A stretch of DNA of 13,945 bases from the NCBI GenBank assembly GCA_900549915.1, contig URQF01000025.1, positions 1 through 13,945 on the forward strand, given 5' to 3'. The notes beneath the pieces were generated by a model. It made no database searches, was not told the origin of the DNA, and saw only the letters and a list, made by a program, of their open reading frames with translations. Within the stretch, counting starts at the first letter, position 1. Each line of letters starts with the position of its first letter. Shown one piece after another: positions 1 through 6,428 of this stretch. A program made the position numbers and the translations under genes. This DNA comes from an uncultured Mollicutes bacterium (GTDB lineage Bacteria > Bacillota_I > Bacilli_A > RFN20 > CAG-288).

Positions 1-218
1 CCGGTTCGCTGAGACAATCCATAAATATGGTCGAAATGCCCGTGGGTCAATAATATTCCTAGGCATTGCCTATGGTGTTTTTGTATAAATTTTCCAATAC
101 GATCGGCATGATTGTCACCCATGTCGATAATAATACATGGGCCGTCTTCTTCCCCTAGACAATAAACATTAGACCAAAAACCACCGTTATAGAGGTTTGT
201 TACTTTGTAATTGCTCAT
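1..218 (-). CDS. Metallo-beta-lactamase-fold hydrolase, N-terminal part (runs off the window)
   Basis: The reverse strand from the ATG at 218 reads about 72 residues without a stop before the window edge. The translation has the N-terminal layout of the glyoxalase II-like metallo-beta-lactamase family: an early Y-C-L strand (residues 18-20), an IIIDMGD strand-turn near residues 30-36, and the metal-binding THGHFDHIYG (HxHxDH) motif near residues 61-70. These enzymes bind two metal ions, usually zinc, and hydrolyse thioesters, phosphodiesters or lactams; the substrate cannot be told from this fragment. The start codon overlaps the stop of the upstream membrane-protein gene as ATGA, which suggests translational coupling. 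Family assignment is firm; the exact role is unknown. Confidence 0.85.
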   Translation of the reverse strand, partial: MSNYKVTNLYNGGFWSNVYCLGEEDGPCIIIDMGDNHADRIGKFIQKHHRQCLGILLTHGHFDHIYGLSQRT

Positions 219-613
219 AACGTGATAATTAGTTCATCGAAATGCTCACTCGCGTAAGAATAACTGTACCAATTTACCCAAATAGAATCGGCCATCTCTT
301 TGTTTTGTCGTAATTCCTCGTTATACCAGGCGATTTCTTTCGTGACCTTTTTTAGTTCGGATCCTTTGCTTTCGTCGTTTTTGGCTTCGAGATACCGCTC
401 CATTAGGTTCTCTCGATTTTGCAAGGATATTTCGTATGCTTTTTGATTGCCGAATGCGTGATAGGCAACGCTAGTAAGATTAAAAACAAAAGCCATCCCC
501 AAAATCAAAGAAGAGAACGCACCAATCCCTTCAGGGATTTTTTTCTTCTTTGTTAATAGGCTTAGAGGAATAAACCCGAGGGAAACAATGGTGATGAAAA
601 TGAAAAGAAGCAT
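215..613 (-). CDS. Hypothetical two-TM membrane protein, 132 aa
   Basis: I do not recognise this protein. It begins with a hydrophobic segment (about residues 1-20), a basic KKKK loop at 22-25, and a second hydrophobic segment at about 31-50. A charged, helix-prone region of about 80 residues follows, rich in Glu, Lys and Asn and ending in an aromatic cluster (WVNWYSYSY). By the positive-inside rule the basic loop would be cytoplasmic and the C-terminal domain outside, but this is a guess. It lies between rpmG and a hydrolase gene and overlaps the latter by ATGA. It is not SecE, which often follows rpmG but is about 60 residues with one TM. No good ribosome binding site precedes the ATG at 613, and a terminator hairpin ends about 13 bases upstream, so expression may be low or start within the leader. 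Confidence 0.65.
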   Translation of the reverse strand: MLLFIFITIVSLGFIPLSLLTKKKKIPEGIGAFSSLILGMAFVFNLTSVAYHAFGNQKAYEISLQNRENLMERYLEAKNDESKGSELKKVTKEIAWYNEELRQNKEMADSIWVNWYSYSYASEHFDELIITL

Positions 614-627
614 GCTTTAGTTTAACA

Positions 628-656
628 AAAAAATAAGGCCGAGGCCTTATTTTTTC
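628..656 (-). terminator. Rho-independent terminator of rpmG
   Basis: The arms AAAAATAAGGCC and GGCCTTATTTTT pair perfectly around a 2-base loop at 641-642, followed on the minus strand by a T-run. The UAA stop of rpmG (647-649) sits inside the stem. The A/T flanks would let it work on both strands. Confidence 0.85.
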
Positions 657-805
657 TCTTTGTGCAACGTCTTTTCCCTGCAACGGTGGCAATATTTTTT
701 GATTTCCATTTTAGCAGGGTGAGAGCGCTTATTACGTGTGGTGATGTAATTTTCTTCACCGCACACGGTGCACTTTAAGATGACTTCATCGCGTTTGCTG
801 GCCAT
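647..805 (-). CDS. rpmG: 50S ribosomal protein L33, 52 aa
   Basis: Translation from the ATG at 805 gives a 52-residue L33 starting MASKRDEVILKC. It has the zinc-ribbon cysteine pairs C12-x2-C15 and C39-x2-C42, so it is the zinc-binding (C+) form. The TTRNKRSHPAKMEIKKYC core is typical of the family. L33 is a small, non-essential protein of the large subunit near the E site. An in-frame ATG at 844 would add 13 residues, but that codon overlaps the probable -10 box (843-848) and the extension has no counterpart in the family, so I use 805. The ribosome binding site is weak (GTGAGAAG-like). The gene is divergent from ispG and is followed by its own terminator, whose stem includes the stop codon. 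Confidence 0.95.
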   Translation of the reverse strand: MASKRDEVILKCTVCGEENYITTRNKRSHPAKMEIKKYCHRCREKTLHKEKK

Positions 806-842
806 TTTTCTTCTCACTCTATTGAGCGTTGATGAGTTTACC

Positions 843-870
843 ATAGTAAAAAGGGAAAATCTATAAGCAA
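843..870 (-). promoter_or_regulatory. Probable sigma-A promoter of rpmG
   Basis: On the minus strand TTGCTT (865-870) is followed after 16 bases by TACTAT (843-848). Transcription would start near 836, giving a leader of about 30 bases before the ATG at 805. Confidence 0.5.
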
Positions 871-888
871 AATCGGGCGAAAACGCAT

Positions 889-894
889 TACAAT
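889..894 (+). promoter_or_regulatory. Candidate -10 box of ispG, leaderless arrangement
   Basis: TACAAT ends 6 bases before the ispG ATG, so transcription would begin at or next to the A of the start codon. There is no clear -35 box and no Shine-Dalgarno sequence. The same 6-base spacing occurs upstream of the phosphatase gene. Confidence 0.4.
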
Positions 895-900
895 GAAGTT

Positions 901-1911
901 ATGGTAAAACGCAAAGACACAAGACCTGTTCACGTTGGGAACATCCAACTGGGCGGACAAGAAAAAATATTGATTCAAAGCATGTGCTCCATTAAAACGA
1001 GTCGCACGGATCTCGTGGTAGAGCAGCTTCGAAAATGTCACGAACTTGGAGCCGATTTAATGAGACTTTCCGTCCTAGACGAAGAGGATGCAAAAGCGTT
1101 CTCTATTTTGAAAAAGGAAGTCTCTATTCCTTTAATCGCCGATATTCACTTTGACTATCGTTTGGCACTTTGCGCCATTGAAAATGGGGCAGACGCCATC
1201 CGCGTTAACCCCGGCAACATCGGCTCCAAAGAACGAATTTGGCAAGTTGCCACAAAATGTGCCTCTAAAAGGATTCCCATTCGCATTGGCGTGAACTCTG
1301 GTTCTTTGAAAAAAGATGCCAATTCTCACGAGCCACGCCCTGCATCCGCGATACAGTTGGTGGATGATTTATCCGAATGCGTTACCATTTTCGAAGAGGT
1401 GGGTTTCCATGATTTGGTCTTATCCGCCAAAGGAAGCAATGTTCTTGAAACTGTGGAAGCCTATAAAGAAGCCTCCAAACGTTTTCCCTATCCTCTCCAC
1501 TTAGGGATCACGGAAGCGGGACCCAAAGACATTGGCCTTATCCGTTCCACTGCCGGACTTGCCCCCTTATTAATGGAGGGAATCGGGGACACCATTCGTA
1601 TCTCTCTTAGCGATGCTCCAGAAGAAGAAATTAGGGCCTGCTGCCGTCTTTTACATGATTTGGGGCTTAAACCAGATTACCCGACCTTCATTTCCTGTCC
1701 CACGTGTGGGAGAACCCAGGTAAATCTGATTCCTACGGCCAAGGCGCTTCAATCTTATATGGAAGAAAACCACATCAATAAAACGGTTGCCGTAATGGGG
1801 TGCGTCGTCAATGGTCCCGGGGAAGCCAAGCACGCGGACTTAGGGTGCGCGGGCGGAAAAGGACGCTGGGTTATCTTTCAAAAAGGAAAGATAGCGTCCA
1901 TTACATCTTGA
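901..1911 (+). CDS. ispG: 4-hydroxy-3-methylbut-2-en-1-yl diphosphate synthase, C-terminus shortened
   Basis: IspG (GcpE) converts 2-C-methyl-D-erythritol 2,4-cyclodiphosphate to HMBPP in the MEP isoprenoid pathway, using a [4Fe-4S] cluster in the cytosol. The 336-residue product has the TIM-barrel N-terminal domain (VGNIQLGG and IQSM near residues 12-28, DIHFDYRLAL at 81-90, RVNPGNIG at 101-108) and the C-terminal cluster domain. Cluster ligands C266, C269, C301 and E308 are all present with the spacing of E. coli C270, C273, C305 and E312. The start at 901 fits the family N-terminus, but no Shine-Dalgarno sequence is visible. After FQKGKI (325-331) the protein ends in five unrelated residues, ASITS; homologues usually continue about 20 residues with a helix. 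The end of the gene lies on sequence that, in another frame, encodes a DegV-like protein. The ligands are intact, so it may still be active. Confidence 0.93.
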   Translation: MVKRKDTRPVHVGNIQLGGQEKILIQSMCSIKTSRTDLVVEQLRKCHELGADLMRLSVLDEEDAKAFSILKKEVSIPLIADIHFDYRLALCAIENGADAIRVNPGNIGSKERIWQVATKCASKRIPIRIGVNSGSLKKDANSHEPRPASAIQLVDDLSECVTIFEEVGFHDLVLSAKGSNVLETVEAYKEASKRFPYPLHLGITEAGPKDIGLIRSTAGLAPLLMEGIGDTIRISLSDAPEEEIRACCRLLHDLGLKPDYPTFISCPTCGRTQVNLIPTAKALQSYMEENHINKTVAVMGCVVNGPGEAKHADLGCAGGKGRWVIFQKGKIASITS

Positions 1912-2495
1912 TTACCATTGCTTCCCGGCTTTCCGGTTCCTTTAATTCCGCTCGTCTTGCAAAGGAGCAGAGCGAAAAACCAGAAAACGTGATTGTCTTA
2001 GATTCCGGACTCGCTGCCGGTGCGGAAGAGCTACTTGTCAAAGAAGCAGTCTCTTCTATCAAACAAGGGCTTCCTTTTGAGAAAATCCAGGAAAACCTTG
2101 AAAAGAAGAGAGATGACATCGACTTTGTCTTTGGACTCTCTTCTTTGGATGCTCTAGCAAATTCCGGACGTTTCCCAAAACCGATTGCCTTATTAGTCCG
2201 TAAGCTTCACAGGAAGCTGATTGGGACTGCGAAAGACGGAAAACTCTCTGTCAAAGAACGGAAACACAGTAGGGATGGCCTTCTTCAGGGAAGGCTGAAG
2301 CAAGTCGAGAAAAGAGATAAGGACAGGAACGAGAAAGATAGGATCATCAGCTATACTGGAAACAAAGAGGATGCCTTGAAGCTGAAAGACAGGGTATTGA
2401 ATCGCTATCCGAACATTCGCTCTATTGAGGTCCGTGAAAACCGGCTGCTCTGCTCCTTTTACGCTTCCAAAGACGGTCTCATGTTATCTTATTAG
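1890..2495 (+). pseudogene. degV-like gene remnant lacking its 5' end
   Basis: In the frame used from 1896 to the TAA at 2493-2495, about 200 residues match the middle and C-terminal parts of DegV-family fatty-acid-binding proteins (FakB-like). They include YILITIASRLSGSFNSA, then VIVLDSGLAAGAEELLV, FVFGLSSLDALANSGRF and the terminal LLCSFYASKDGLMLSY. Full members are about 280 residues. The first ~80, which hold the N-terminal DS motif and the fatty-acid-binding TSQPS loop, are missing. Open frame continues left to a GTG at 1800, but that part is ispG read out of frame and is not DegV-like. No start codon with a ribosome binding site precedes the homologous part. The remaining frame has no stops, so the loss is recent or the join is an assembly artefact. 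The frame is -1 relative to ispG. Confidence 0.75.
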
Positions 2496-2535
2496 AAACC
2501 GAAAAAATCCGGTGCCTGCCGGATTTTTTTGGTTT
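2496..2535 (+). terminator. Rho-independent terminator after the degV remnant
   Basis: AAAAAATCCGG (2502-2512) pairs with CCGGATTTTTT (2519-2529) around a TGCCTG loop. Outer AAACC and GGTTT can extend the stem. It has U-runs in both directions and starts directly after the TAA stop. Confidence 0.88.
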
Positions 2536-2783
2536 TTGTCTTTTTATTCGTCTGTCTCTGCCCTTGCGGAAAGCTTTTGATACCTAGGATGTCGCTTCTA
2601 TTTGGAATGGTTTCGTCCTTTCTTTTATGGCTTCAAACAAAGAAATTGTTTTCCGTTTCAGAAGCTTTTTATTGCGGGGTAGCGAAAAATGGAAAATGAG
2701 CGCCTATTTTTTCACTAAAAGCAGTCAAACGTGCAAAATAGCAATACTTAACAGACAAATTAGAATAAAATGAGCATTTAATG
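2536..2783. other. Intergenic stretch upstream of the adhE promoter, nothing recognised
   Basis: About 250 AT-rich bases lie between the terminator and the adhE promoter. I see no ORF with homology, no RNA gene, no riboswitch fold and no Rex-type palindrome. An 80-codon minus-strand frame across 2669-2911 covers the adhE promoter and start and does not look like protein. Confidence 0.5.
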
Positions 2784-2812
2784 TTTACAACATGCGCATT
2801 ATGGCTTATAAT
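2784..2812 (+). promoter_or_regulatory. Strong sigma-A promoter of the adhE operon
   Basis: TTTACA (2784-2789), a 17-base spacer and a perfect TATAAT (2807-2812) put the start near 2819, leaving a short leader of about 23 bases. The inverted repeat ATGTT-TAC-AACAT (2781-2793) covers the -35 box, and the palindrome ATGCGCAT (2792-2799) lies in the spacer. Either could be an operator, but neither matches a known Rex or cre consensus. Confidence 0.85.
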
Positions 2813-2825
2813 TCTCTCAGTTTGA

Positions 2826-2833
2826 AAAGGAGA
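2826..2833 (+). promoter_or_regulatory. Ribosome binding site of adhE
   Basis: AAAGGAGA lies 8 bases before the ATG at 2842. It is a near-perfect Shine-Dalgarno sequence and fixes the start. Confidence 0.85.
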
Positions 2834-2841
2834 TAACTCAA

Positions 2842-5478
2842 ATGGAAATTGATCAGGAAGCAAAAACCGTTCAGGAAGTGAACCTTCTTCTTGAAAAGGT
2901 CCGTAAAGCACAGGAAGTCTATAGCACCTATACTCAGGAACAGGTCGATAAGATCTTCCGGGCTGCTGCTATTGCTGCCAATAAGGCTCGTATTCCCTTA
3001 GCACAGGAAGCTGTTGCTGAGACTGGAATGGGTGTTGTGGAAGATAAGGTCATCAAAAACCATTATGCTGCAGAGTACATCTATAACAAATATCGTTATA
3101 CAAAGACCTGCGGAATCATCGAAGAAGATGAAGACAGGGGTTATACGAGAATTGCAGAGCCTATCGGCATCATTGCTGGTATTGTTCCTTGCACGAACCC
3201 GACAGCTACTGCAATCTTCAAATCCCTTATTGCTTTAAAGACTCGTAACGGAATCATTTTCTCTCCACATCCACGTGCTAAGAAATGCACCATCCATGCA
3301 GCTCAAATCGTTCTTAATGCTGCTATTGAAGCGGGTGCTCCGAAAGACATCATCGCTTGGATTGAAGAACCTTCCATTCAGGCCTCCAATCTTTTAAGGA
3401 AGTCCTGCGATATCATCTTAGCTACGGGTGGTCCGGGTATGGTCTCTGCTGCTTATTCTTCTGGCAAGCCGGCCATTGGTGTTGGCCCTGGAAATGCTCC
3501 GGCTATCATTGATGAGACAGCAAATGTCGAAGTCGCTGTTTCTTCTATCAGGCACAGCAAGACTTTCGATAACGGAAGGATCTGCGCAAGTGAGAACTCG
3601 GTCATTGCTTTGGATTCCAACTATGATGCCGTTAAGAAAGAATTCATTTATCGTGGTGCTCACTTCCTCAATGCTGCTGAGCTTGAGAAGGTCCGCAAGA
3701 CCATCATCATCCATGGTGCAGCCAATGCAAAAGTTGTCGGTCAGACTCCATATACCATTGCCAAGAGGGCAGGCTTTGAAGTTGATCCGAAGACCAAGCT
3801 TTTAATCGGCGAAGTCAGCGATACCTCCCTGAATGAGGAATTCGCTCATGAGAAACTTTGCCCAGTACTTGCCTTATATCATGCCAAAGATTTCGAAGAG
3901 GCTTTAGGAAAAGCCCAGATTCTTGTTCGTGAAGGCGGATACGGACATACCTGTGACCTTTATGCTGATGAAAAACTTGGTAAAGACCATATCGAAGTTT
4001 TCCAGGAGAAGAGGAAAACCTGCCGTATCTTAATCAATACTCCTTCTTCTTTAGGCGGTATCGGTGATATCTACAATTTCCGTCTTGCACCATCTCTTAC
4101 CTTAGGATGTGGTTCTTGGGGTGGAAACTCCGTCAGCGAGAATGTCGGAGTCCAACAGCTTCTTAATGTTAAGACAGTAGCAAAGGAGAGAGAAAATATG
4201 TTATGGTTCAGAACACCTTCTAAGATCTTCTTTAAGCCTGGATGCTTACGTCCTGCTTTGGAAGAAATGAAATATGTTTACAATAAGAAACGTGCTTTGA
4301 TTGTTACGGATGGATTCTTAGCAACTTCTGGTATGGCTGGAAAGGTTGAGAATATCCTTGAAGGTCTTGGAATCGAAACCGAGGTTTTCTCCGATGTTCG
4401 CTCCGATCCTACTTTGAGCTGTGCAAGAGAAGGCGCTAAGCTCTGCTCTTATTTCAAACCGGATGTTATCCTTGCCTTAGGTGGTGGTTCTCCGATGGAT
4501 GCTGCTAAGATCAGGTGGGTCTTATATGAACATCCAGAAGCAGATTTCTCGGATAGGGCTATGGATTTCAGGGATATCCGCAAGCGTATTATCAACTTCC
4601 CGCAGATGGGAACCAAAGCCAGGCTTGTCTGCATCCCGACAACGGCTGGTACGGGTTCTGAAGTCACTCCGTTTGCTATCATCACGGATGATAAAGACGG
4701 AACCAAATATCCTATTACGGATTATGAGCTCCTTCCGAACAGGGCTATTGTTGATTCGGATTTAAGGCTCAACATTCCTAAGGGTCTTACCCGTGCTTCC
4801 GGTATCGATGCTTTGACACACTGCAGGGAAGCCTATGCTTCTACTTATGCAACTGCCTTTACCGATGGTATCGCCAAAGAAGCCATTAAGGAAATCTTCG
4901 ATTATCTCCCACGTGCCTATAAGAACGGATGCAATGATCCGGAAGCCCGTGAGCATAGGGCACATGCCGCTACTAGGGCTGGTATCTCCTTTGCAAATGC
5001 CTTCTTAGGTATTGACCATTCGACCGGTCATAAGCTTGGTGCTTATCATCATCTCCCGCATGGCGTCTGTGTCTCCTTGATGCTTGATGAAGTCAGGAAG
5101 TTCAATGCTGCTGAAGTCCCGTCTAAGATGGGTACCTTCCCACAGTATAAATATCCGCATACGCTTCGTCGTTATGCTGAGATTGCTGAATTCTTAGGCA
5201 TTACTGGTAAAGACGATCAGACTAAGTTTGATAAGCTCATCGCTAAGATTGATGAGCTGAAGACGACAATCGAGCTTCCTAGGACCATCCAAGAAGCTGG
5301 TATTGATGAAAAAGCCTTCCTTTCCACTCTTGATGAGAGGTCTGTTGCTGCCTTTAACGATCAGTGCACTGGCACGAACCCGCGTTATCCGTTAATTGAA
5401 GAAATCAAAGAACTCTATCTTAAAGCATTTTACGGAGAAAAAAGGTATAATAAGAAGTACGCAAAGAGCGGAAAGTGA
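2842..5478 (+). CDS. adhE: Bifunctional acetaldehyde-CoA/alcohol dehydrogenase
   Basis: The 878-residue protein reduces acetyl-CoA to acetaldehyde and then to ethanol with NADH, regenerating NAD+ in fermentation. AdhE typically assembles into cytosolic filaments (spirosomes). The N-terminal aldehyde dehydrogenase domain (about 1-440) has the GVGPGNAPAIID segment and the catalytic cysteine C248 in FDNGRICASENS, matching E. coli C246. The linker contains NVKTVAKERENMLWF. The iron-dependent alcohol dehydrogenase domain (about 455-870) has GGGSPMDAAK at 547-556 for NAD binding. Its metal ligands D656, H660, H726 and H740 keep the spacing of E. coli D653, H657, H723 and H737. The usual CHSMAHKLG motif reads DHSTGHKLG here, with all ligands kept. 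Length and both domains are complete. It is the first gene of a two-gene operon with a kinase-like gene 12 bases downstream. Confidence 0.98.
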   Translation: MEIDQEAKTVQEVNLLLEKVRKAQEVYSTYTQEQVDKIFRAAAIAANKARIPLAQEAVAETGMGVVEDKVIKNHYAAEYIYNKYRYTKTCGIIEEDEDRGYTRIAEPIGIIAGIVPCTNPTATAIFKSLIALKTRNGIIFSPHPRAKKCTIHAAQIVLNAAIEAGAPKDIIAWIEEPSIQASNLLRKSCDIILATGGPGMVSAAYSSGKPAIGVGPGNAPAIIDETANVEVAVSSIRHSKTFDNGRICASENSVIALDSNYDAVKKEFIYRGAHFLNAAELEKVRKTIIIHGAANAKVVGQTPYTIAKRAGFEVDPKTKLLIGEVSDTSLNEEFAHEKLCPVLALYHAKDFEEALGKAQILVREGGYGHTCDLYADEKLGKDHIEVFQEKRKTCRILINTPSSLGGIGDIYNFRLAPSLTLGCGSWGGNSVSENVGVQQLLNVKTVAKERENMLWFRTPSKIFFKPGCLRPALEEMKYVYNKKRALIVTDGFLATSGMAGKVENILEGLGIETEVFSDVRSDPTLSCAREGAKLCSYFKPDVILALGGGSPMDAAKIRWVLYEHPEADFSDRAMDFRDIRKRIINFPQMGTKARLVCIPTTAGTGSEVTPFAIITDDKDGTKYPITDYELLPNRAIVDSDLRLNIPKGLTRASGIDALTHCREAYASTYATAFTDGIAKEAIKEIFDYLPRAYKNGCNDPEAREHRAHAATRAGISFANAFLGIDHSTGHKLGAYHHLPHGVCVSLMLDEVRKFNAAEVPSKMGTFPQYKYPHTLRRYAEIAEFLGITGKDDQTKFDKLIAKIDELKTTIELPRTIQEAGIDEKAFLSTLDERSVAAFNDQCTGTNPRYPLIEEIKELYLKAFYGEKRYNKKYAKSGK

Positions 5479-5483
5479 GGAAG
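5477..5483 (+). promoter_or_regulatory. Ribosome binding site overlapping the adhE stop codon
   Basis: GAGGAAG begins within the adhE TGA and lies 7 bases before the ATG at 5491. Ribosomes ending adhE translation could reinitiate on the kinase gene. Confidence 0.65.
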
Positions 5484-5490
5484 CTGAACG

Positions 5491-6258
5491 ATGAAAAACG
5501 AAAAAGATCTCGGTACCTTCAAACTGGAACGTCACGGTAAGAAGATTTATGTCCGTGATGGTGTCGTCACGAAAGTCTTCGACCACAAGCAGTATTCGTT
5601 CTCCGATGTTCTTCGGGAAGCAAGGAATCAGGAATATGCTTTAGAAGCTGGATTCCCTGTTCCGAAAGTCTTAGCTGTTTATCCATTCGGTGAGGATTGG
5701 GCAGTTGAGAGCGAACAGATTGTTGGCTCTACCAGGGAAGAGAGGAGGAAGGAACATCCGGAGAATACACGGAAGTTCATCAATGAACTCATCTCGATTC
5801 AGGAAAGTATCTTAGCCAAGGTCTGTGATAACCTGAAACTCCCGAAATTGAAAGACAAGCTGAATGGTTATATTTCGAAAGCTGATGTGGATTCAACCAT
5901 TCGCTATGAGCTTCATGCCCGTAGGGAAAAGAGGCCGAACCACTATAAGCTCTGCCATGGAGACATCTATCCGAATAACCTTATCCTTGAAAACGGTAAA
6001 TGGTATATCCTCGATTGGGCACATGCCACCCGTGGTAATGCATCTGCAGATGCTGCCATGACCTACCTGCTGTTCCTCCTTGACGGCAAGGAAAAAGAAG
6101 CAGAAAGGTATCTGAAGGCCTTCTGCAAGAAGAGGAATATTGATCCAGCCTATGTCCAGCAATGGATTTCTGTTGTCTCTGCTGCCAAGCTGAAAGATTA
6201 TCCAGAAGGACAGACGAAAGAAGTTCTCTTAAAGAATATCAACGTCATCGAGTACTAA
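5491..6258 (+). CDS. Aminoglycoside/choline phosphotransferase-family (APH) small-molecule kinase, 255 aa
   Basis: The protein has the eukaryotic-like kinase fold of the APH family. The catalytic loop CHGDIYPNN contains H156, D158 (catalytic base) and N163, and YILDWAH at 172-178 provides the metal-binding D175, as in the family HGDxxxxN and IDW motifs. The N-terminal lobe has the KVFDHKQYSF and AGFPVPKVLAVYPFG segments typical of APH and choline kinases. The substrate cannot be read from sequence: sugars, choline, ethanolamine, homoserine and aminoglycosides are all phosphorylated by relatives. A housekeeping metabolite kinase is likelier than a resistance enzyme, because the gene is co-transcribed with adhE and shares its codon use. 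It follows adhE after 12 bases and is closed by a strong terminator. Confidence 0.85.
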   Translation: MKNEKDLGTFKLERHGKKIYVRDGVVTKVFDHKQYSFSDVLREARNQEYALEAGFPVPKVLAVYPFGEDWAVESEQIVGSTREERRKEHPENTRKFINELISIQESILAKVCDNLKLPKLKDKLNGYISKADVDSTIRYELHARREKRPNHYKLCHGDIYPNNLILENGKWYILDWAHATRGNASADAAMTYLLFLLDGKEKEAERYLKAFCKKRNIDPAYVQQWISVVSAAKLKDYPEGQTKEVLLKNINVIEY

Positions 6259-6277
6259 AATTTCGTTGGCTTCATTA

Positions 6278-6306
6278 GGACACCTGGTTTCCAGGTGTCC
6301 TTTTTT
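6278..6306 (+). terminator. Rho-independent terminator of the adhE-kinase operon
   Basis: GGACACCTGG (6278-6287) pairs perfectly with CCAGGTGTCC (6291-6300) around a TTT loop, followed by six T residues. Confidence 0.95.
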
Positions 6307-6321
6307 AGGATATAAGTTTCC

Positions 6322-6383
6322 AAAATGAGTTGGTTTACTTGTTTCAAAGATAACCGACTTTATTCTACTAAAATGAGTCGGTT
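6322..6383. repeat. Three copies of an AGTYGGTT-ending motif between convergent genes
   Basis: AAAATGAGTTGGTT at 6322-6335 and AAAATGAGTCGGTT at 6370-6383 are direct copies with one mismatch, 48 bases apart. Between them AACCGACTTTATT (6352-6364) is an inverted copy. AACCGACT can form an 8-bp stem with AGTCGGTT at 6376-6383. The block sits between two terminators, so it is probably not a promoter element. It could be a small repeat element, a protein-binding array or the scar of an insertion. Confidence 0.6.
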
Positions 6384-6398
6384 CGTTTTCAATCATTG

Positions 6399-6428
6399 AA
6401 AAAGGCAGGAGTCTTACTTTCCTGCCTT
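6399..6428 (-). terminator. Rho-independent terminator of the 477-aa gene
   Basis: On the minus strand AAAAGGCAGGA pairs with TCCTGCCTTTTT around a 9-base loop, followed by T residues. The upstream arm encodes the last residues (KAGK) and the loop holds the stop codon (6414-6416), the same stop-in-hairpin layout as rpmG. Confidence 0.85.

Noticed and set aside
215..613. SecE following rpmG
   Set aside because: The protein is twice the length, has two hydrophobic segments at its N-terminus and lacks the SecE motif; nusG is not adjacent.
806..844. Longer L33 starting at 844
   Set aside because: The extension has no family counterpart, and its start overlaps the likely -10 box of rpmG.
1800..1895. 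GTG start for a 231-aa DegV protein
   Set aside because: The first ~32 codons are ispG read in another frame, with no DegV similarity and no ribosome binding site; only the part from about 1896 is DegV-like.
1876..1911. Programmed -1 frameshift fusing IspG to DegV
   Set aside because: No proper XXXYYYZ slippery heptamer in the ispG frame and no downstream pseudoknot that I can see; a deletion junction explains the data better.
2669..2911. 80-codon minus-strand ORF upstream of adhE
   Set aside because: It covers the adhE promoter, ribosome binding site and start, and its composition is not protein-like.
5491..6258. Aminoglycoside resistance gene
   Set aside because: Only the general APH catalytic motifs are present; the context is metabolic and there is no mobile-element signal.
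6322..6383. CRISPR array
   Set aside because: There are only two direct copies, 14 bases long, with a 34-base gap and an inverted copy between them, and no cas genes nearby.
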